Shown: positions 17,162 through 26,940 of the stretch, one piece after another
Numbering within the stretch: the first letter of the stretch is position 1
How the letters are laid out: each line of letters opens with the position of its first letter
NCBI RefSeq assembly: GCF_004341505.2
Contig: NZ_SLYP02000004.1
Coordinates: forward strand, 13,566 to 77,565
Direction: 5' to 3'
DNA from: Sphingomonas sp. JUb134
GTDB taxonomy: Bacteria > Pseudomonadota > Alphaproteobacteria > Sphingomonadales > Sphingomonadaceae
Length of the DNA stretch: 64,000 nt
Notes under the pieces: generated by a model
The model's input: the letters and a program-made list of their open reading frames with translations, nothing else
What the model was told of the DNA's origin: nothing
Database searches by the model: none
Position numbers and translations under genes: made by a program

Positions 17162-18166
17162 TCAGGCCCGCCTTCGAACGTCGGTGAGCATTGTGATCAA
17201 GGCGTCGGAAGGCGGCTTGAAGCGCCCCGGCTTGATCGCAGGGGCACCGTGGGCTGCGAGAATCTGCAGCTTCTCTTCGGGATCGGCGCGCAAGTAGGTC
17301 TCGGTGCTCTGGATACTGGCGTGGCCGAGCCATAATGCGACCTTGCGAATGTCCCCCGTCGCCGCGAGCGTGTGCATCGCGCAAGAATGACGAAGCACGT
17401 GGGGTGTGACGCGCTTCCCAAGGATCGACGGCTGCTTCGTCGCTGCCGTCTTGACGTGCTCGGCCAATCGGAACGCAAATCCGTCGCGGGTCATCGGCTG
17501 CCCGTTGGCATTGAGGAAAATCTCGGTGACCTCAACTTGAGGCCGGATCGCAAGCCATGCGCGCAATGCGATCTGGGTCTCCTTCCACAGCGGCAGGACC
17601 CGTTCACGTCGCCCTTTGCCCATGATGTGCATGGTGGACAGGGAGCGGTCCGGGAAATCGCCCAGTTGCAGCGTTACGAGTTCCGACACCCTCAGTCCGC
17701 CAGCATAGGTAAGATGCAGCATCGCGCGATCACGGGTGCCGAGGCGTGTCCGGGGATCGGGTGTATCGAGCAAAGCCTTGATCTCGGCCCGGTCGAGGTA
17801 ATCGATCAGCGCCTTGTCTGTCTTCTTGGTCGGGATTGCTCTGACACGGAGTGCCTGATCGAGGCAGGCTGGAATCCGGTACTCGATGTATCGGAAGAAG
17901 GATCGGATCGCGGCGAGCCTGCCATTGCGGGTCCGCACGCAGCTGCCGCGGCCGATCTCCACATGATCGAGGAAGGCCATGATCATGTCTGTGCCGAGAT
18001 CCTCAACCTCGAGATCGGTCGGTCGGCGCTTCAGCCGATCGGCAGCGAACTGGACGAGGAGGACGAAGCAGTTGGCATAGGTCTTCACCGTGTGCGGGCT
18101 GACGGCGCGTTCGCGCGGCAGATGTTCCCGCAGATATGCCGAGAGATGGGGAGCAAGCGCCGTCAT
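17162..18166 (-). CDS. ritC: RIT tyrosine recombinase, third gene
   Basis: 334 residues with a SAM-like core-binding domain (residues 1-~95) and a full catalytic domain. The active site is Arg in AGGLRVSEL, Lys in GKGRRERV, HxxR in VLRHSCAM, His in WLGHASI and Tyr in STETYLRA. The ATG at 18164-18166 overlaps the stop of the preceding gene as ATGA, so translation is coupled. Sequence resembles XerC/XerD-type enzymes. The gene symbol is given from its position in the trio, not from a database match. Confidence 0.9.
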   Translation of the reverse strand: MTALAPHLSAYLREHLPRERAVSPHTVKTYANCFVLLVQFAADRLKRRPTDLEVEDLGTDMIMAFLDHVEIGRGSCVRTRNGRLAAIRSFFRYIEYRIPACLDQALRVRAIPTKKTDKALIDYLDRAEIKALLDTPDPRTRLGTRDRAMLHLTYAGGLRVSELVTLQLGDFPDRSLSTMHIMGKGRRERVLPLWKETQIALRAWLAIRPQVEVTEIFLNANGQPMTRDGFAFRLAEHVKTAATKQPSILGKRVTPHVLRHSCAMHTLAATGDIRKVALWLGHASIQSTETYLRADPEEKLQILAAHGAPAIKPGRFKPPSDALITMLTDVRRRA

Positions 18167-19095
18167 GCCGCTTCTCCTTGAAAAAGTTGCTCGCTTGCAG
18201 CCGCAATGTCGCGCAGCAGCACTGGCGTGGCTTCGAGATACCAGTACGTGTTGGCGATCGACGCGTGCCCCAGGTAGACACTGAGACCGGCCATGTGGTG
18301 GGCAATGGCCTCCCTCTCACGCGGGCAGGACTCAAGCGAGCGAACAGCGAACGTATGTCGCAGATCGTGGAGTCGCATGCCTGCCGTACCGGTTGCTCCA
18401 CGATATCCGAGAAGCCGGGCCAACCTGACGAACACGACGTGGGCGCGCACCTTGTGCGGCGCCCGCCCCCGGATAGTGACGAACAGGTCATTACACTTGG
18501 CCGGGTGCTTCGCGCGGATCGCAATGTAGGCTTCGAGTGCTTGGCGCGTCGATGGCTGCAAGGCGATCAGTCGCTGCTTGCCGAACTTGCCGTTGCGGAC
18601 GACCAGCCCATCCTCGACCAGATCGTTGCACTGTAGCGCGAGAGCCTCGGAAATCCGGAGACCTGTCGCCGCGAGCAGGCCGAACAGGTAATGGTACGTG
18701 TATGGGCTAATCGTGCCATGGGGCGGAACGTTCAATGCCGCCGCCATGATCGCCCGCACCTGGTCCGCTTCGATTATGGTCGGAGTGGGACGTGGCCGCT
18801 TCCCCCGGCCGAAAACGCCGACAGGCGGGACTTCGTTGTCTGGGTCCTCGGCATGAGCGAAAAGGCTGAAGTTACGAGCAGCGTCGTACCTATGGCGAGC
18901 CACGTTTTGCGAGCTTGCCGTGTGGCACCAGTCGTAGATGCGCTGCACTCGGGTGTGCCGGTCACCGAAGCGTTCAGCGAAAGCGGCGTATTGGCGCAGC
19001 AGTCGTTCCTGTTCCGAGAACTTCCGCCCCAAGCTGCGATACAGCGAGACGTATCTGGCAATCTGCGTGCTCAGCATGACGGTTCTCCCGGCCAT
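18163..19095 (-). CDS. ritB: RIT tyrosine recombinase, second gene
   Basis: 310 residues with a complete tyrosine recombinase catalytic domain: Arg in ATGLRISEA, Lys in GKFGKQRL, HxxR in DLRHTFAV, His in YLGHASI and Tyr in NTYWYLEA. The start overlaps the end of the upstream gene by 25 bp and its stop overlaps the next start by 4 bp. It is the shortest of the three, as is usual for the middle RIT gene. All three active sites are intact, so the element may still be mobile. Confidence 0.9.
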   Translation of the reverse strand: MAGRTVMLSTQIARYVSLYRSLGRKFSEQERLLRQYAAFAERFGDRHTRVQRIYDWCHTASSQNVARHRYDAARNFSLFAHAEDPDNEVPPVGVFGRGKRPRPTPTIIEADQVRAIMAAALNVPPHGTISPYTYHYLFGLLAATGLRISEALALQCNDLVEDGLVVRNGKFGKQRLIALQPSTRQALEAYIAIRAKHPAKCNDLFVTIRGRAPHKVRAHVVFVRLARLLGYRGATGTAGMRLHDLRHTFAVRSLESCPREREAIAHHMAGLSVYLGHASIANTYWYLEATPVLLRDIAAASEQLFQGEAA

Positions 19096-20618
19096 GGCTG
19101 CGCGATTTTCATGAGCATCGGCAGGTCGACCTTGGCGTAGATGGCGGTGGTCTCGGGCGAGCTGTGGCGCAGGATCGTTCCAACGGACTCCAGCCCTGCG
19201 CCCGCGCGCAGCAAGTTGGTGGCAAGCGAATGCCGGAAAATGTGCGATCCGGTCGGCACGCCTTCGATCCCGCCGCGCTCATGCGTGCGTGCAACGATGC
19301 CGGCGATCTCCGCCGATGAGCGGAACGAACGGAACGGGGCTTGCGCGCGCACGAACAGATGCGGATCGGCGGTCTTGGGACGCGCCGTGGCAATGTAGTC
19401 CAGGATCGCGTCACCGACGTCCTGAGGCAATGGCAGGCGATCAGGCCGACGCGTCTTGCCCTTGACCGTCAGGTGGCCCGAGCGCCAGTCGATATCGTCG
19501 AGGTGCATATCCCGAATATCACCGGCACGCAGGCCAAGCCGGGCGAGCAGGAGAATGATGGCCTTGTCCCGAACTTCCACCGGGCGATCAGTCGGACATG
19601 CGCCGATGATCTGCTCGATCGTTGCCGGGTTAACGTGCCGGGGCAGCGTCGAAAGACGGTAGCGTTGCACTGATGGGATCGCGTGCAACAAAGCTGGACG
19701 GCAAATACCCTGCACGACCAGGAACCGAATATAGCTCCGTATTATCGTGACGAGCAGTGATGCCGAACCCGGCGTCTCCTTGCTTCGTTGTTGAAACGCC
19801 CGTCTGAGGACGGCTGCATCCCATTGTGAAGGCTCGCCGAGCATAGGCGCGAGCCGCCTGATATCGGCCCGGTAGCGCCGGATCGTCTCATCGGTCGCGC
19901 CGCGGTGTTGCTTGAGCCATGCCAGATATGCCGCCATGTGCGGGTCGTCATCCGACACCAGTTCGACTGAAGGGATGACACCGCGGTCGCGCAAGAACTC
20001 GACGAAGTGCCGAGCGCCTCGCCGCCGCCGCTTCGCGCCCGAGGCAACAAGCTTGCCTCGCTTGCGCCAGACCGGACATCGACAATCATGCGCGCCGTAC
20101 TGGTCGATGATCGTGTCATCGATATCGGCCCATTGTCGTCGCGCAATGCGAAGCCAGGCCGCGAAATGCTCGGCCTCGGATCGATAGGACTGGGCCGGTC
20201 CTTGCGCGAGTTGCAAGCGATCGATCCCATCGAAATAGTCGGCGAGGTGCCGTGGCAGATCGTCGATCCCGTCGTCGACACCGACGTAGCCTTGATCCTC
20301 CAGGAAGCGGACGAAGCGCCTGACTCGCGCTGCAATGTCCGCCTTATAGACTGGCTGCTGCGCCGAATACCGGTGGCAACGGCACCGATGCTTCTCGAAC
20401 CGCCGAACGGTCCGATCGTCGATCGTGCGGATCGCGATCCCATGCAGTTCCATCCAATGCAGGAAATGACGGGCCGCAGCGCCAAACAGAATCGCACTGC
20501 CTGACCTCTCGTCGAGCGACAGAGAGGAGAGGAATGCGGTGAGTAGAGCGTCGTGACTGGGCGGGTCTTCGACCCGGAGCCGGGCCGCTCGAAACGACAA
20601 TAATGATCTTGATCGCAT
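19071..20618 (-). CDS. ritA: RIT tyrosine recombinase, first gene
   Basis: 515 residues, the longest member of the trio. The extended N-terminal half (~300 residues) includes a Cys/His-rich stretch (KHRCRCHRYSAQ and HDCRCPVW) that may bind metal. The C-terminal catalytic domain has Arg in RLGLRAGDI, Lys in GKTRRPDR, HxxR in IFRHSLAT, His in ILRHSSP and Tyr in TTAIYAKV. ATG 20618 lies 39 bp inside the right inverted repeat, so its promoter must lie in or across that repeat. It is the first gene of the operon. Confidence 0.88.
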   Translation of the reverse strand: MRSRSLLSFRAARLRVEDPPSHDALLTAFLSSLSLDERSGSAILFGAAARHFLHWMELHGIAIRTIDDRTVRRFEKHRCRCHRYSAQQPVYKADIAARVRRFVRFLEDQGYVGVDDGIDDLPRHLADYFDGIDRLQLAQGPAQSYRSEAEHFAAWLRIARRQWADIDDTIIDQYGAHDCRCPVWRKRGKLVASGAKRRRRGARHFVEFLRDRGVIPSVELVSDDDPHMAAYLAWLKQHRGATDETIRRYRADIRRLAPMLGEPSQWDAAVLRRAFQQRSKETPGSASLLVTIIRSYIRFLVVQGICRPALLHAIPSVQRYRLSTLPRHVNPATIEQIIGACPTDRPVEVRDKAIILLLARLGLRAGDIRDMHLDDIDWRSGHLTVKGKTRRPDRLPLPQDVGDAILDYIATARPKTADPHLFVRAQAPFRSFRSSAEIAGIVARTHERGGIEGVPTGSHIFRHSLATNLLRAGAGLESVGTILRHSSPETTAIYAKVDLPMLMKIAQPWPGEPSC

Positions 20619-20656
20619 GTTGGTTCCTTCGACTTGTTCAGGTCGAGGGAACCGTA

Positions 20657-20769
20657 ATTATCTGGAGTGAAATCATGGAAAACCGAAGGAAACCTGCGTC
20701 TCTCGCCGCCACGCTCGACATAAACTGCGACTGCAAAGAATATGTGTAATGTGGAGCTCCACATTACAC
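20657..20769 (-). repeat. RIT right inverted repeat
   Basis: 113 bp, the exact reverse complement of 17018-17130. Its outer tip supplies the stop codon of sno2. The promoter of the recombinase operon probably lies here. Confidence 0.95.
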
Positions 20770-23229
20770 ATACTCGCGCGGGGAGAGCTCGATGTCGAGG
20801 TTGGCGCGCTCCTCGGCACACAGGCCGGCAAGGGCGCGGTTGAGCATCGCCTCCGAGGTCGAGACGAGCTGCACCACCACGCTGTCACCGCGGGCAAGGT
20901 CCTTGGCGATCGCGGGGATCAGCGATGGGAGCTTCATCCCGATCAGGAGCTGGCCGAAGAACCGCTGCTTGGTCGACTCGAAGATCGACAACGCGGCGGC
21001 CTTGGCCCCGCTGTTGTAGGTATCCTTCGAGAAGCTGTCGGTGACGCGCGTCGCATCGAGGGCGGCGCGCAGGTTGGCGTGGATGATCGCCCATGCATCG
21101 GCATAGGCGTCGTACACCGCGATCTGGTCGACCGTGAGCTGATGCTCCAGGATGTCGTACTCGACGCCGGCGAAGCTCAGCGCGCGCGCGGCGTAGAGCC
21201 CCTGCATCTTGAGATCGCGCGCGATCAGCTCCAGCGCCGCGATCCCGCCCCGGCGCAGGCTTTCCACGAACGCCTTGCGGTCGGCGAAGGCCGTGCCCGG
21301 CCCCCACAACCCGAGGCGTGTGGCGTAGGCGAGATTGTTCACGTCCGATGCGCCCGTGGCGGAGACGTAGAGGACGCGGGCGCGGGGAAGGAGGTTCTGC
21401 AGGCGGACGCCGGCGATCCCCTGGTCGGACCCGTCCTTGGTGCCGAAGCGGCCTTCGCCGCCGGCGACACCCGCCATCTCGTGCGCCTCGTCGAACACGA
21501 TCATGCCGTCGAAGCCGTCCCCCAGCCAGTCGAGGATCTGGCGAAGCCGTGTGCCTTTGTCGCCGCGGTTGGAGCGCAGCGTCGCATAGGTGAGGAAGAG
21601 TACGCCCTCGCCGGCGCCGACGGGTACCCCGAGCTTCCACTGGTTGAGGTGCTGGATGTCGAGTGCGAGGCCGCCCACCGCGGTCCAGTCACGGCGCGCA
21701 TCCTCCAGCAGCGTCTCGGTCTTGGAGATCCAGACGTGCTTGCGACGGCGGCGGAGCCACTGGTCGAGGATGATCGAGGCGACCTGGCGGCCTTTGCCGG
21801 CGCCGGTGCCGTCGGCGAGGAAGAAGCCGGTTCGGTAGGGCTGGCCCGCGTCGTCAGGCGTCAGGGACAAGCCCTCTTCGGCGGGCAGGAACCGGCCCGG
21901 GAGATCGCGCTCGAAAGCATCGCTGGCGTAGATCAGCGTCTCGAGCTGGGCGTCCGACAGGACCTTGCCGTCGACGACGTGGGCCGGAAGCTGAGGCCGG
22001 TAGCTCGGCCGCGGCGCGGTGATCGAGCCCATGGCAATCGATTCCACCAGCGCCGTCGGGTGCTGCGACGCGCACCCGATCGCGATCCGGCTCGGCCGAT
22101 AGGGCAGGTAGACGCCCACGGCCTCCTCCACGGGCGCCGGCTCGGCCATGACGGTATAGTCGATGTTGCGGGTGGCATTGGACACGCGCTCGCGCGTGGT
22201 CGGTGCCGGGAGGCGGCGCCGTGCCGAGAGTCCGCCGAGGAGCGAGCCGGAGGAGGGGCGCATGGAGCGCGGTACCGGCGAGGGAGCGGGCGACGCGGGC
22301 GCCTGGACGGCGGCGATGTGGGCGAGGGCGGCCGCCAGCGTCTCGCAGGGCGTCAGGTCGGCCCCCCCGGGCTGGCCCTTTTCGAGGAGCATGATCTTCA
22401 CGGCCTGGCCAGTGCCGTGCTTGGCATAGGCGTTAGCCGGCAGGAGGAGGTGCAGGGTAAGGCCGCACCCTTCGCTGGCCTTGATCCAGGCCCGGCTCGA
22501 CGTGTCGACGCGGTCGGGGAGGATGGCGGCGCAGCGGCCACCCGGGGCAAGCCGCATCAGCGCGGCGCGGAGGTGGCGGAACGCCGCCAACGGATCGGCG
22601 TGACGGCCGATGCTGCGCGAGAAAGGCGGATTGATAAGCAGCGCGGTCGGCCGGATCGTCGGGGATAGCAGATCGTGTATCAGCTCGGCGTCGTGGCGGG
22701 TGACGGATACGCCCGGAAAGGCGGCCTGAAGCATCTCGGCGCGGGCAGGATCGAGCTCGTTAAGGACGAGGCTGGCGCCAGCGCGGCGCGCAAAGGCGGC
22801 GAGGAGGCCGGTGCCGGCGGAAGGCTCCAGCACCAGGTCGGTGGGCGATAGGCGAGCGGCGAGCGCCGCGAGATACGCGATCGGCGCGGGAGTCGAGAAT
22901 TGCTGGAGCGCGATCTGCTCCTCGCTCCGGACGGTGTGCGTGGGCAGACTCGCCACTAGGTCGGAAAGCGCAGCAAGGCAGGCCATAGGCTCGAACGGCA
23001 GGACCGCGCGCTCGAGGTGGAACACCTGGGCGAGTTCCAGCATGTCGTAAGCGTCGCGTAAGCACCAGCGCCCGTCAGCCGAGGATCGGCCATAGGCCTG
23101 CTCCATTACCCACAGCAGCGTGTCGCGCTGGAGCGAGCCGTTCCTGGCGATCGCCTCCGCGACAGCCTTGGCGGCGGTGATGGGGGGTTCGGTGAAATCG
23201 AATTCGAGGGCTGCGGCTGAGGTGCGCAT
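20764..23229 (-). pseudogene. Strawberry-notch-like helicase/methyltransferase sno2, 3'-truncated by the RIT element
   Basis: 821 residues, uninterrupted. The N-terminus resembles sno1. The methylase domain has LEPSAGTGLLAA and INPPFSRSIG. The helicase lobe has DGTGAGKGRQVASI, FDEAHEMAGVAG and YVSATGASD. It ends in Leu-Ser-Pro-Arg-Glu-Tyr-Val with the TAA inside the RIT tip, so the second helicase lobe and C-terminal domains normally found in this family are lost. Divergence from sno1 throughout shows two distinct lineages and not a recent duplication. The methylase half could still be active; the helicase should not be. DarB of phage P1 is a functional analogue to consider. Confidence 0.82.
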
Positions 23230-23349
23230 CGAGGGGCTCCGTTCTGTCGCCCGGTGCTCATCACCGGATCAACAGGCCGGAGGCCTCCCTCTCCTCTAGT
23301 TTAGTGGGTTGCGTGTCAGCCTGGAGCGAAGCCCAAAGAGCTAGCTCCG

Positions 23350-24307
23350 TCAGGCCGCCTCGGACGCCATCTCCACGTCTTCGTACACCTTGAGCTGCTC
23401 GTCGGACCTGACATCGTCCGATCCTGCCAGCGTCGCGATCTGCGGAACGATCGGCCGGGCTCGCTGTGCGTGCCGGGCCGTGAACGTCACGAACGTCTGC
23501 AGGCGAGGCCGCCCAGCGGTGGGTACCTTTTCGCTGTGCAGCGACAGCGAGAAGCCCGGCAGGCTGTCCTGCTCGGCCACCTTGGTGATCTCCGCGCGCG
23601 CATTCCGAAGCCGGGCTGCGCCGCACCCCATGCGCTGCGCCACCTCCTCGAGACCGAGCGTAAATGGCTGGTCGGGCTGGCAATGGAACATAGCGATCTC
23701 GTAAAGTCGACGCTGGATCGGAGTCAGCGTGAAATAGTCGAGATCATAGGCCGCGAGACGACGATCGCGAAGCACGGCGCGATAGAACCAATCGCAGACC
23801 GTCACCTCGATATATTTGACGCGCTTCTCGCCGCGTACATCCTCCGCGTAGACTACGCGAAAGTGATCGAGCCAGGAGAAGTTGTCTTCCTGGGTTTCAC
23901 CCCCCCGTCGCAATGTTCGTTTCGACAACGGTATTCCTGAGCCGCCGCAGAGCATCGATCAGGTAGGTGTAGGAACGCTTGCTCGCGTTCGAACCGGTGA
24001 TCCGGAACAGATCGTGCGCGGTGAAGCGGATGGTTCGCGCAGGCGAGCCACCCCGGTCGAGGAGATCCGTCATGATGCTCGCGACGTAGAGCAGGATCTC
24101 CTTGTCGTAGATCGTCGCGATCCCGTGTTTCCCCGACGACACCTCAATGCTCACGCCTTCGGCCTGAAACGTCATGGGTTCGAGCTGTCGGGCCTTCTTC
24201 AAAGCGAAGAACGGAAACTCGGCCACGGTCCGTTCGCCCAGAATCTCTCCGAGCAGGGGGCTATCGAGCGTAAACAGGTTGCCTTGTATCTCCATGGGTC
24301 GCGCCAT
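23350..24307 (-). pseudogene. repA: RPA-type replication initiator, frameshifted in a G tract
   Basis: Two overlapping frames together encode one replication initiator protein A (RPA family). The first, from ATG 24307 (GAGGAG upstream), covers MARPMEIQGNLFTL to ETNIATGG and stops at 23897. The second continues GETQEDNFSWLDHF to 23350. The break is at seven consecutive G on the minus strand (23900-23906); six would restore one 318-residue frame. This may be a sequencing error, a slippage site or a real mutation. Iterons TCGTGC-TTTACC-GCACGA lie upstream at 24382-24835. If the gene is broken, replication would rest on the other initiators. Confidence 0.8.
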
Positions 24308-24876
24308 CGGGGGACTCCTCGAGGGAGGTGATGACAAACATTGGCGCCCCGTTGCAACGCCCGATCCGCATTCTCCCGGGCTTTCGTGCGGTAAAGCACG
24401 AGCTTTAGAGCCTTTAAGCGCCGATCTTCGACCGATCTGCCGCCTCGATCCCGTTCAAGGGACGAGTGCCGACTGGAATGCTGATCAGATCCGATTCGCT
24501 TTCGGCCCTGCCGCCTTGATTCGTGCTTTACCGCACGAAAGTGCCGGTCCGTAGCGCGTGAGCGGCCCGGATGTGGTGAGTTACCGCACGAAAGGTCATC
24601 CAAACAGGTCAATGCGGGCCAGCTTCAGGCGGGAAAGCGCACGTAAGCCAAGCCCCGCGGACGGTGATGAGGACGAAAACGCGCACGAAAGCCGGTAGAG
24701 CATCGATGTAGCGGCGCCCTACCGGATTCTGAACCGCGTCAGGATCTGGAGTGGAATAGCGCACGAAAGGGAGCGAGCCGCCCTGCGTGTCGATGGGCGA
24801 GGTTCGAGCGACGTTCGTGCTTTACCGCACGGAAGGGTCGTAGGGGCGCGGCTCGCAGCGGCGGGCAACCACCCGA
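24308..24876. repeat. Iteron region of the RPA/RepC replicon
   Basis: 569 bp without a gene, carrying an iteron family based on CGTGCTTTACCGCACGAAA. Full copies: 24382-24402 (inverted), 24521-24540 and 24814-24835. Half copies ending GCACGAAAG: 24581-24595, 24681-24691 and about 24757-24770. The full copy is itself a dyad (CGTGC...GCACG). Two more copies lie upstream of repC at 26394-26449. This is the likely origin of a second replicon. Confidence 0.8.
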
Positions 24877-26112
24877 TCACTGGAGCGCCGGGCTGGTGCG
24901 GAAGCCCCAGAGGCTCTTCGACAGATCGAGTTCGCCGCGATGAGCGCGGGTCACCATTCCAGCGAAATAGGCGCCCGGCGTCAGGCGGATTTCATCGCGA
25001 GCGTCCCGTTCCGCTGTGATCATAACGGCGATCGACGCCCCATCGGCGCCGAGATGGTCGAGCGCATCAACCCAGGTCCCGGTTCGTATGCCTAGATCGT
25101 TCCGAAGCCGGGCAGCGGCCCGATGAAGATCGGTCCAGCCCGGCCGGTCACGATCTACGTACATCGCCGTGGTTGGAAACATCTCGACGAGCTCACGGGG
25201 CGAGGTCTTGAAGTCGCTCTTGGACGGCGATGCCGGGAGCTCGGCTTCACCGTCATGTCCGCCCTCCCGATCAAAACTACAATCTCGCAAAGCCTGTACG
25301 GATTTGAGAGAGGGGTTGGTTTGTATATGTATGAAGGGTGAGGATTTTGACCCTGAGCCGTCTGTTTCTACGACAAACATGAACTCGTCGATCGTGCGGC
25401 CGATCTCCGCTTCGACAGCCGGAAGACCCGCAATCGCGGCCTCATAGGCCGTTGCGTCGCGGCTCGTGCGCGCAGCTGCGGCTTGCTGGGCGATCTTCTC
25501 GATGGCGTCCTGAAGCGCGATCCAGTGCGAGCCGGTCAGGCGCATGTCGGCCGCCTGGGCGAGCGCCTGCGCAACCATGCGACGTACCCGCGCAATCTCC
25601 TGGCGGCCGAGTTTGTCCATCCGGGAGAAGGCGCTGTGAGCCTCTGCTGCGGCTTTCAGCTCCTGAAAGCGGACGCGTAGAGGAGAGAGATCGATCCCAT
25701 AGGCGCTGATGATCTCGCCCGTGTCGCTTCTCTGTCCACGACGACGACCGTGGGCGGCGTCGCGCATCGTGACGAGAGCCAAGGCGCGGAGCTGGCGGAG
25801 CCGGGCCTTGATCGCACTCTCGGTGACACCGGCGAGCTCAGCCAGCGTGTAGTTGCTCGGCCACGCGATCGGCCGGGCATCGCCCTTGTAATCGTCGGGG
25901 CGGGTGTAGCCGATCAGATGCTTCAGCGTCTCGAGCGCTGACGCGCTCAGTCCGATGGCCGTCTTGGCGCCGTCGAGGATGCGGTAAAGATCGTTGCGAT
26001 CGACATCGCCCGCGGTCTCCATCCGCGCTGCCAACTCCCGCTCGATATGTCGGGTGAGCGCGGAGATCGGGCGGGCTCCGGTCCGCCCCGTAAAGGCGGT
26101 TTGGGTATAGGA
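24877..26112 (-). CDS. repC: RepC-family replication initiator
   Basis: 411 residues related to RepC of repABC plasmids. The N-terminal winged-helix domain (about residues 40-135) includes LIGYTRPDD and IAWPSNYTLAELAGVTESAI. YGIDLSPLRVRFQEL, a typical RepC phrase, follows near residue 160. The C-terminal domain is less conserved. ATG 26112 is preferred over 26145 because GGGGAG lies ~9 bp before it. Unlike in repABC there is no repA-repB pair upstream, so it stands alone between two iteron-bearing gaps. It could supply replication if the neighbouring RPA gene is inactive. Confidence 0.82.
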   Translation of the reverse strand, partial: SYTQTAFTGRTGARPISALTRHIERELAARMETAGDVDRNDLYRILDGAKTAIGLSASALETLKHLIGYTRPDDYKGDARPIAWPSNYTLAELAGVTESAIKARLRQLRALALVTMRDAAHGRRRGQRSDTGEIISAYGIDLSPLRVRFQELKAAAEAHSAFSRMDKLGRQEIARVRRMVAQALAQAADMRLTGSHWIALQDAIEKIAQQAAAARTSRDATAYEAAIAGLPAVEAEIGRTIDEFMFVVETDGSGSKSSPFIHIQTNPSLKSVQALRDCSFDREGGHDGEAELPASPSKSDFKTSPRELVEMFPTTAMYVDRDRPGWTDLHRAAARLRNDLGIRTGTWVDALDHLGADGASIAVMITAERDARDEIRLTPGAYFAGMVTRAHRGELDLSKSLWGFRTSPALQ

Positions 26113-26481
26113 CATCGTTCGACACTCCCCGTGGGAGGCCGTCACCAGACAAAGCTATAGCGTGGCGCGAGGCGCGCGATCTTGAACGGGGCGGGGGAGG
26201 GTGCTACCTACAGCTACTGTCGTAGTAGGCCTCACGCTTGCCGGCGTGTGGTAGCGGATCTCCGCAGGGTGCCCGGCCTCGTGCCGGGCATTCTTTATTT
26301 GGTCACAGCCGGCTCCCTGTCCCGCCGCGATTCCCTTTGATCCGGCGTCGAAACCAGAAGCGTGGAAAACGGCGCAGCGTTCAAGGCAGCTGACTCGTGC
26401 TTTACCGAACGAAAGGGGCACCAATTCTCGTGCTTTACCGCACGAAACCGCACGCGCCGCGCTCGCCGCAGTAAGTGACGG
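26113..26481. repeat. Gap upstream of repC with two iterons
   Basis: 369 bp without a gene. Two direct copies of CTCGTGCTTTACCG-C/A-ACGAAA lie at 26394-26416 and 26427-26449, spaced 33 bp. They match the iterons at 24382-24835, so one initiator may act on both sides of repC. The rest shows nothing I can name. Confidence 0.75.
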
Positions 26482-26940
26482 TCAAACGCCTAGTCGTTCT
26501 GCGCCCAATTGCAGATCAAGCCAGTGATCGAGGGCGTCGCCAAGTACAGGCTGCATCGTGACGATCAGTCGGCGGCGGTCGTTCGGGTCCGGTCCACGGC
26601 TGATATAGCCCAGCGCTTCGATGTTCTCGATGTGCCGCAGCGCTGTCGTCGTCGATCCGCCACTCAGGCTGCAGAGTTGCGAGACGGCGACAACGTGCTG
26701 TTCACGCGTCGCGACGTATAATTCTAGGATCATGTCCCAGCTCGGATCGTAGAACCGAACACCGGTGAATTGTGTAAACCTGCGGCGTCGGCCCGAGAGG
26801 ATCGCCTTCGCCGCAGCGAGACGCCCCCCGTCGCTTTCTTGGCTCGACCGCTGCGCAGTAAGCAGGGTGTCCTCGATCGCCTTGCGGGGAAGGCGAACGA
26901 CGACGTCTATGAGTTCGTCTCCTTGAGATGCTGTAGCCAT
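26482..26940 (-). CDS. Winged-helix (MarR-like) DNA-binding protein
   Basis: 152 residues. A winged helix spans about residues 65-145: ILELYVATREQHVVAVSQLC, then a recognition-helix region (GGSTTTALRHIENIEALGYI) and a wing (DPNDRRRLIVTM). The overall plan is MarR-like. The gene starts inside the 3' end of the upstream membrane-protein gene (34-bp overlap), so the two are probably coupled. It belongs to a four-gene minus-strand cluster (28272 to 26482) also seen in sphingomonad genomes as small regulators with membrane proteins. Ligand and targets are unknown. Confidence 0.72.
   Translation of the reverse strand: MATASQGDELIDVVVRLPRKAIEDTLLTAQRSSQESDGGRLAAAKAILSGRRRRFTQFTGVRFYDPSWDMILELYVATREQHVVAVSQLCSLSGGSTTTALRHIENIEALGYISRGPDPNDRRRLIVTMQPVLGDALDHWLDLQLGAERLGV

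Larger units (their letters stand above)
17018..20769 (-). mobile_element. RIT-type element: three tyrosine recombinases between 113-bp inverted repeats
   Basis: A 3,752-bp element with perfect 113-bp inverted repeats (17018-17130 and 20657-20769). Each tip is itself a perfect 26-bp palindrome centred on GAGCTC. Three different tyrosine recombinase genes lie in one operon on the minus strand with overlapping ends, the definition of a recombinase-in-trio element. Both flanks are strawberry-notch genes running into the element and cut at the same codon. No accessory cargo is present. Confidence 0.9.

Noticed and set aside
20749..22668. 639-codon open frame on the plus strand
   Set aside because: Antisense shadow of sno2; composition is Gly/Arg/Glu rich and without motifs.
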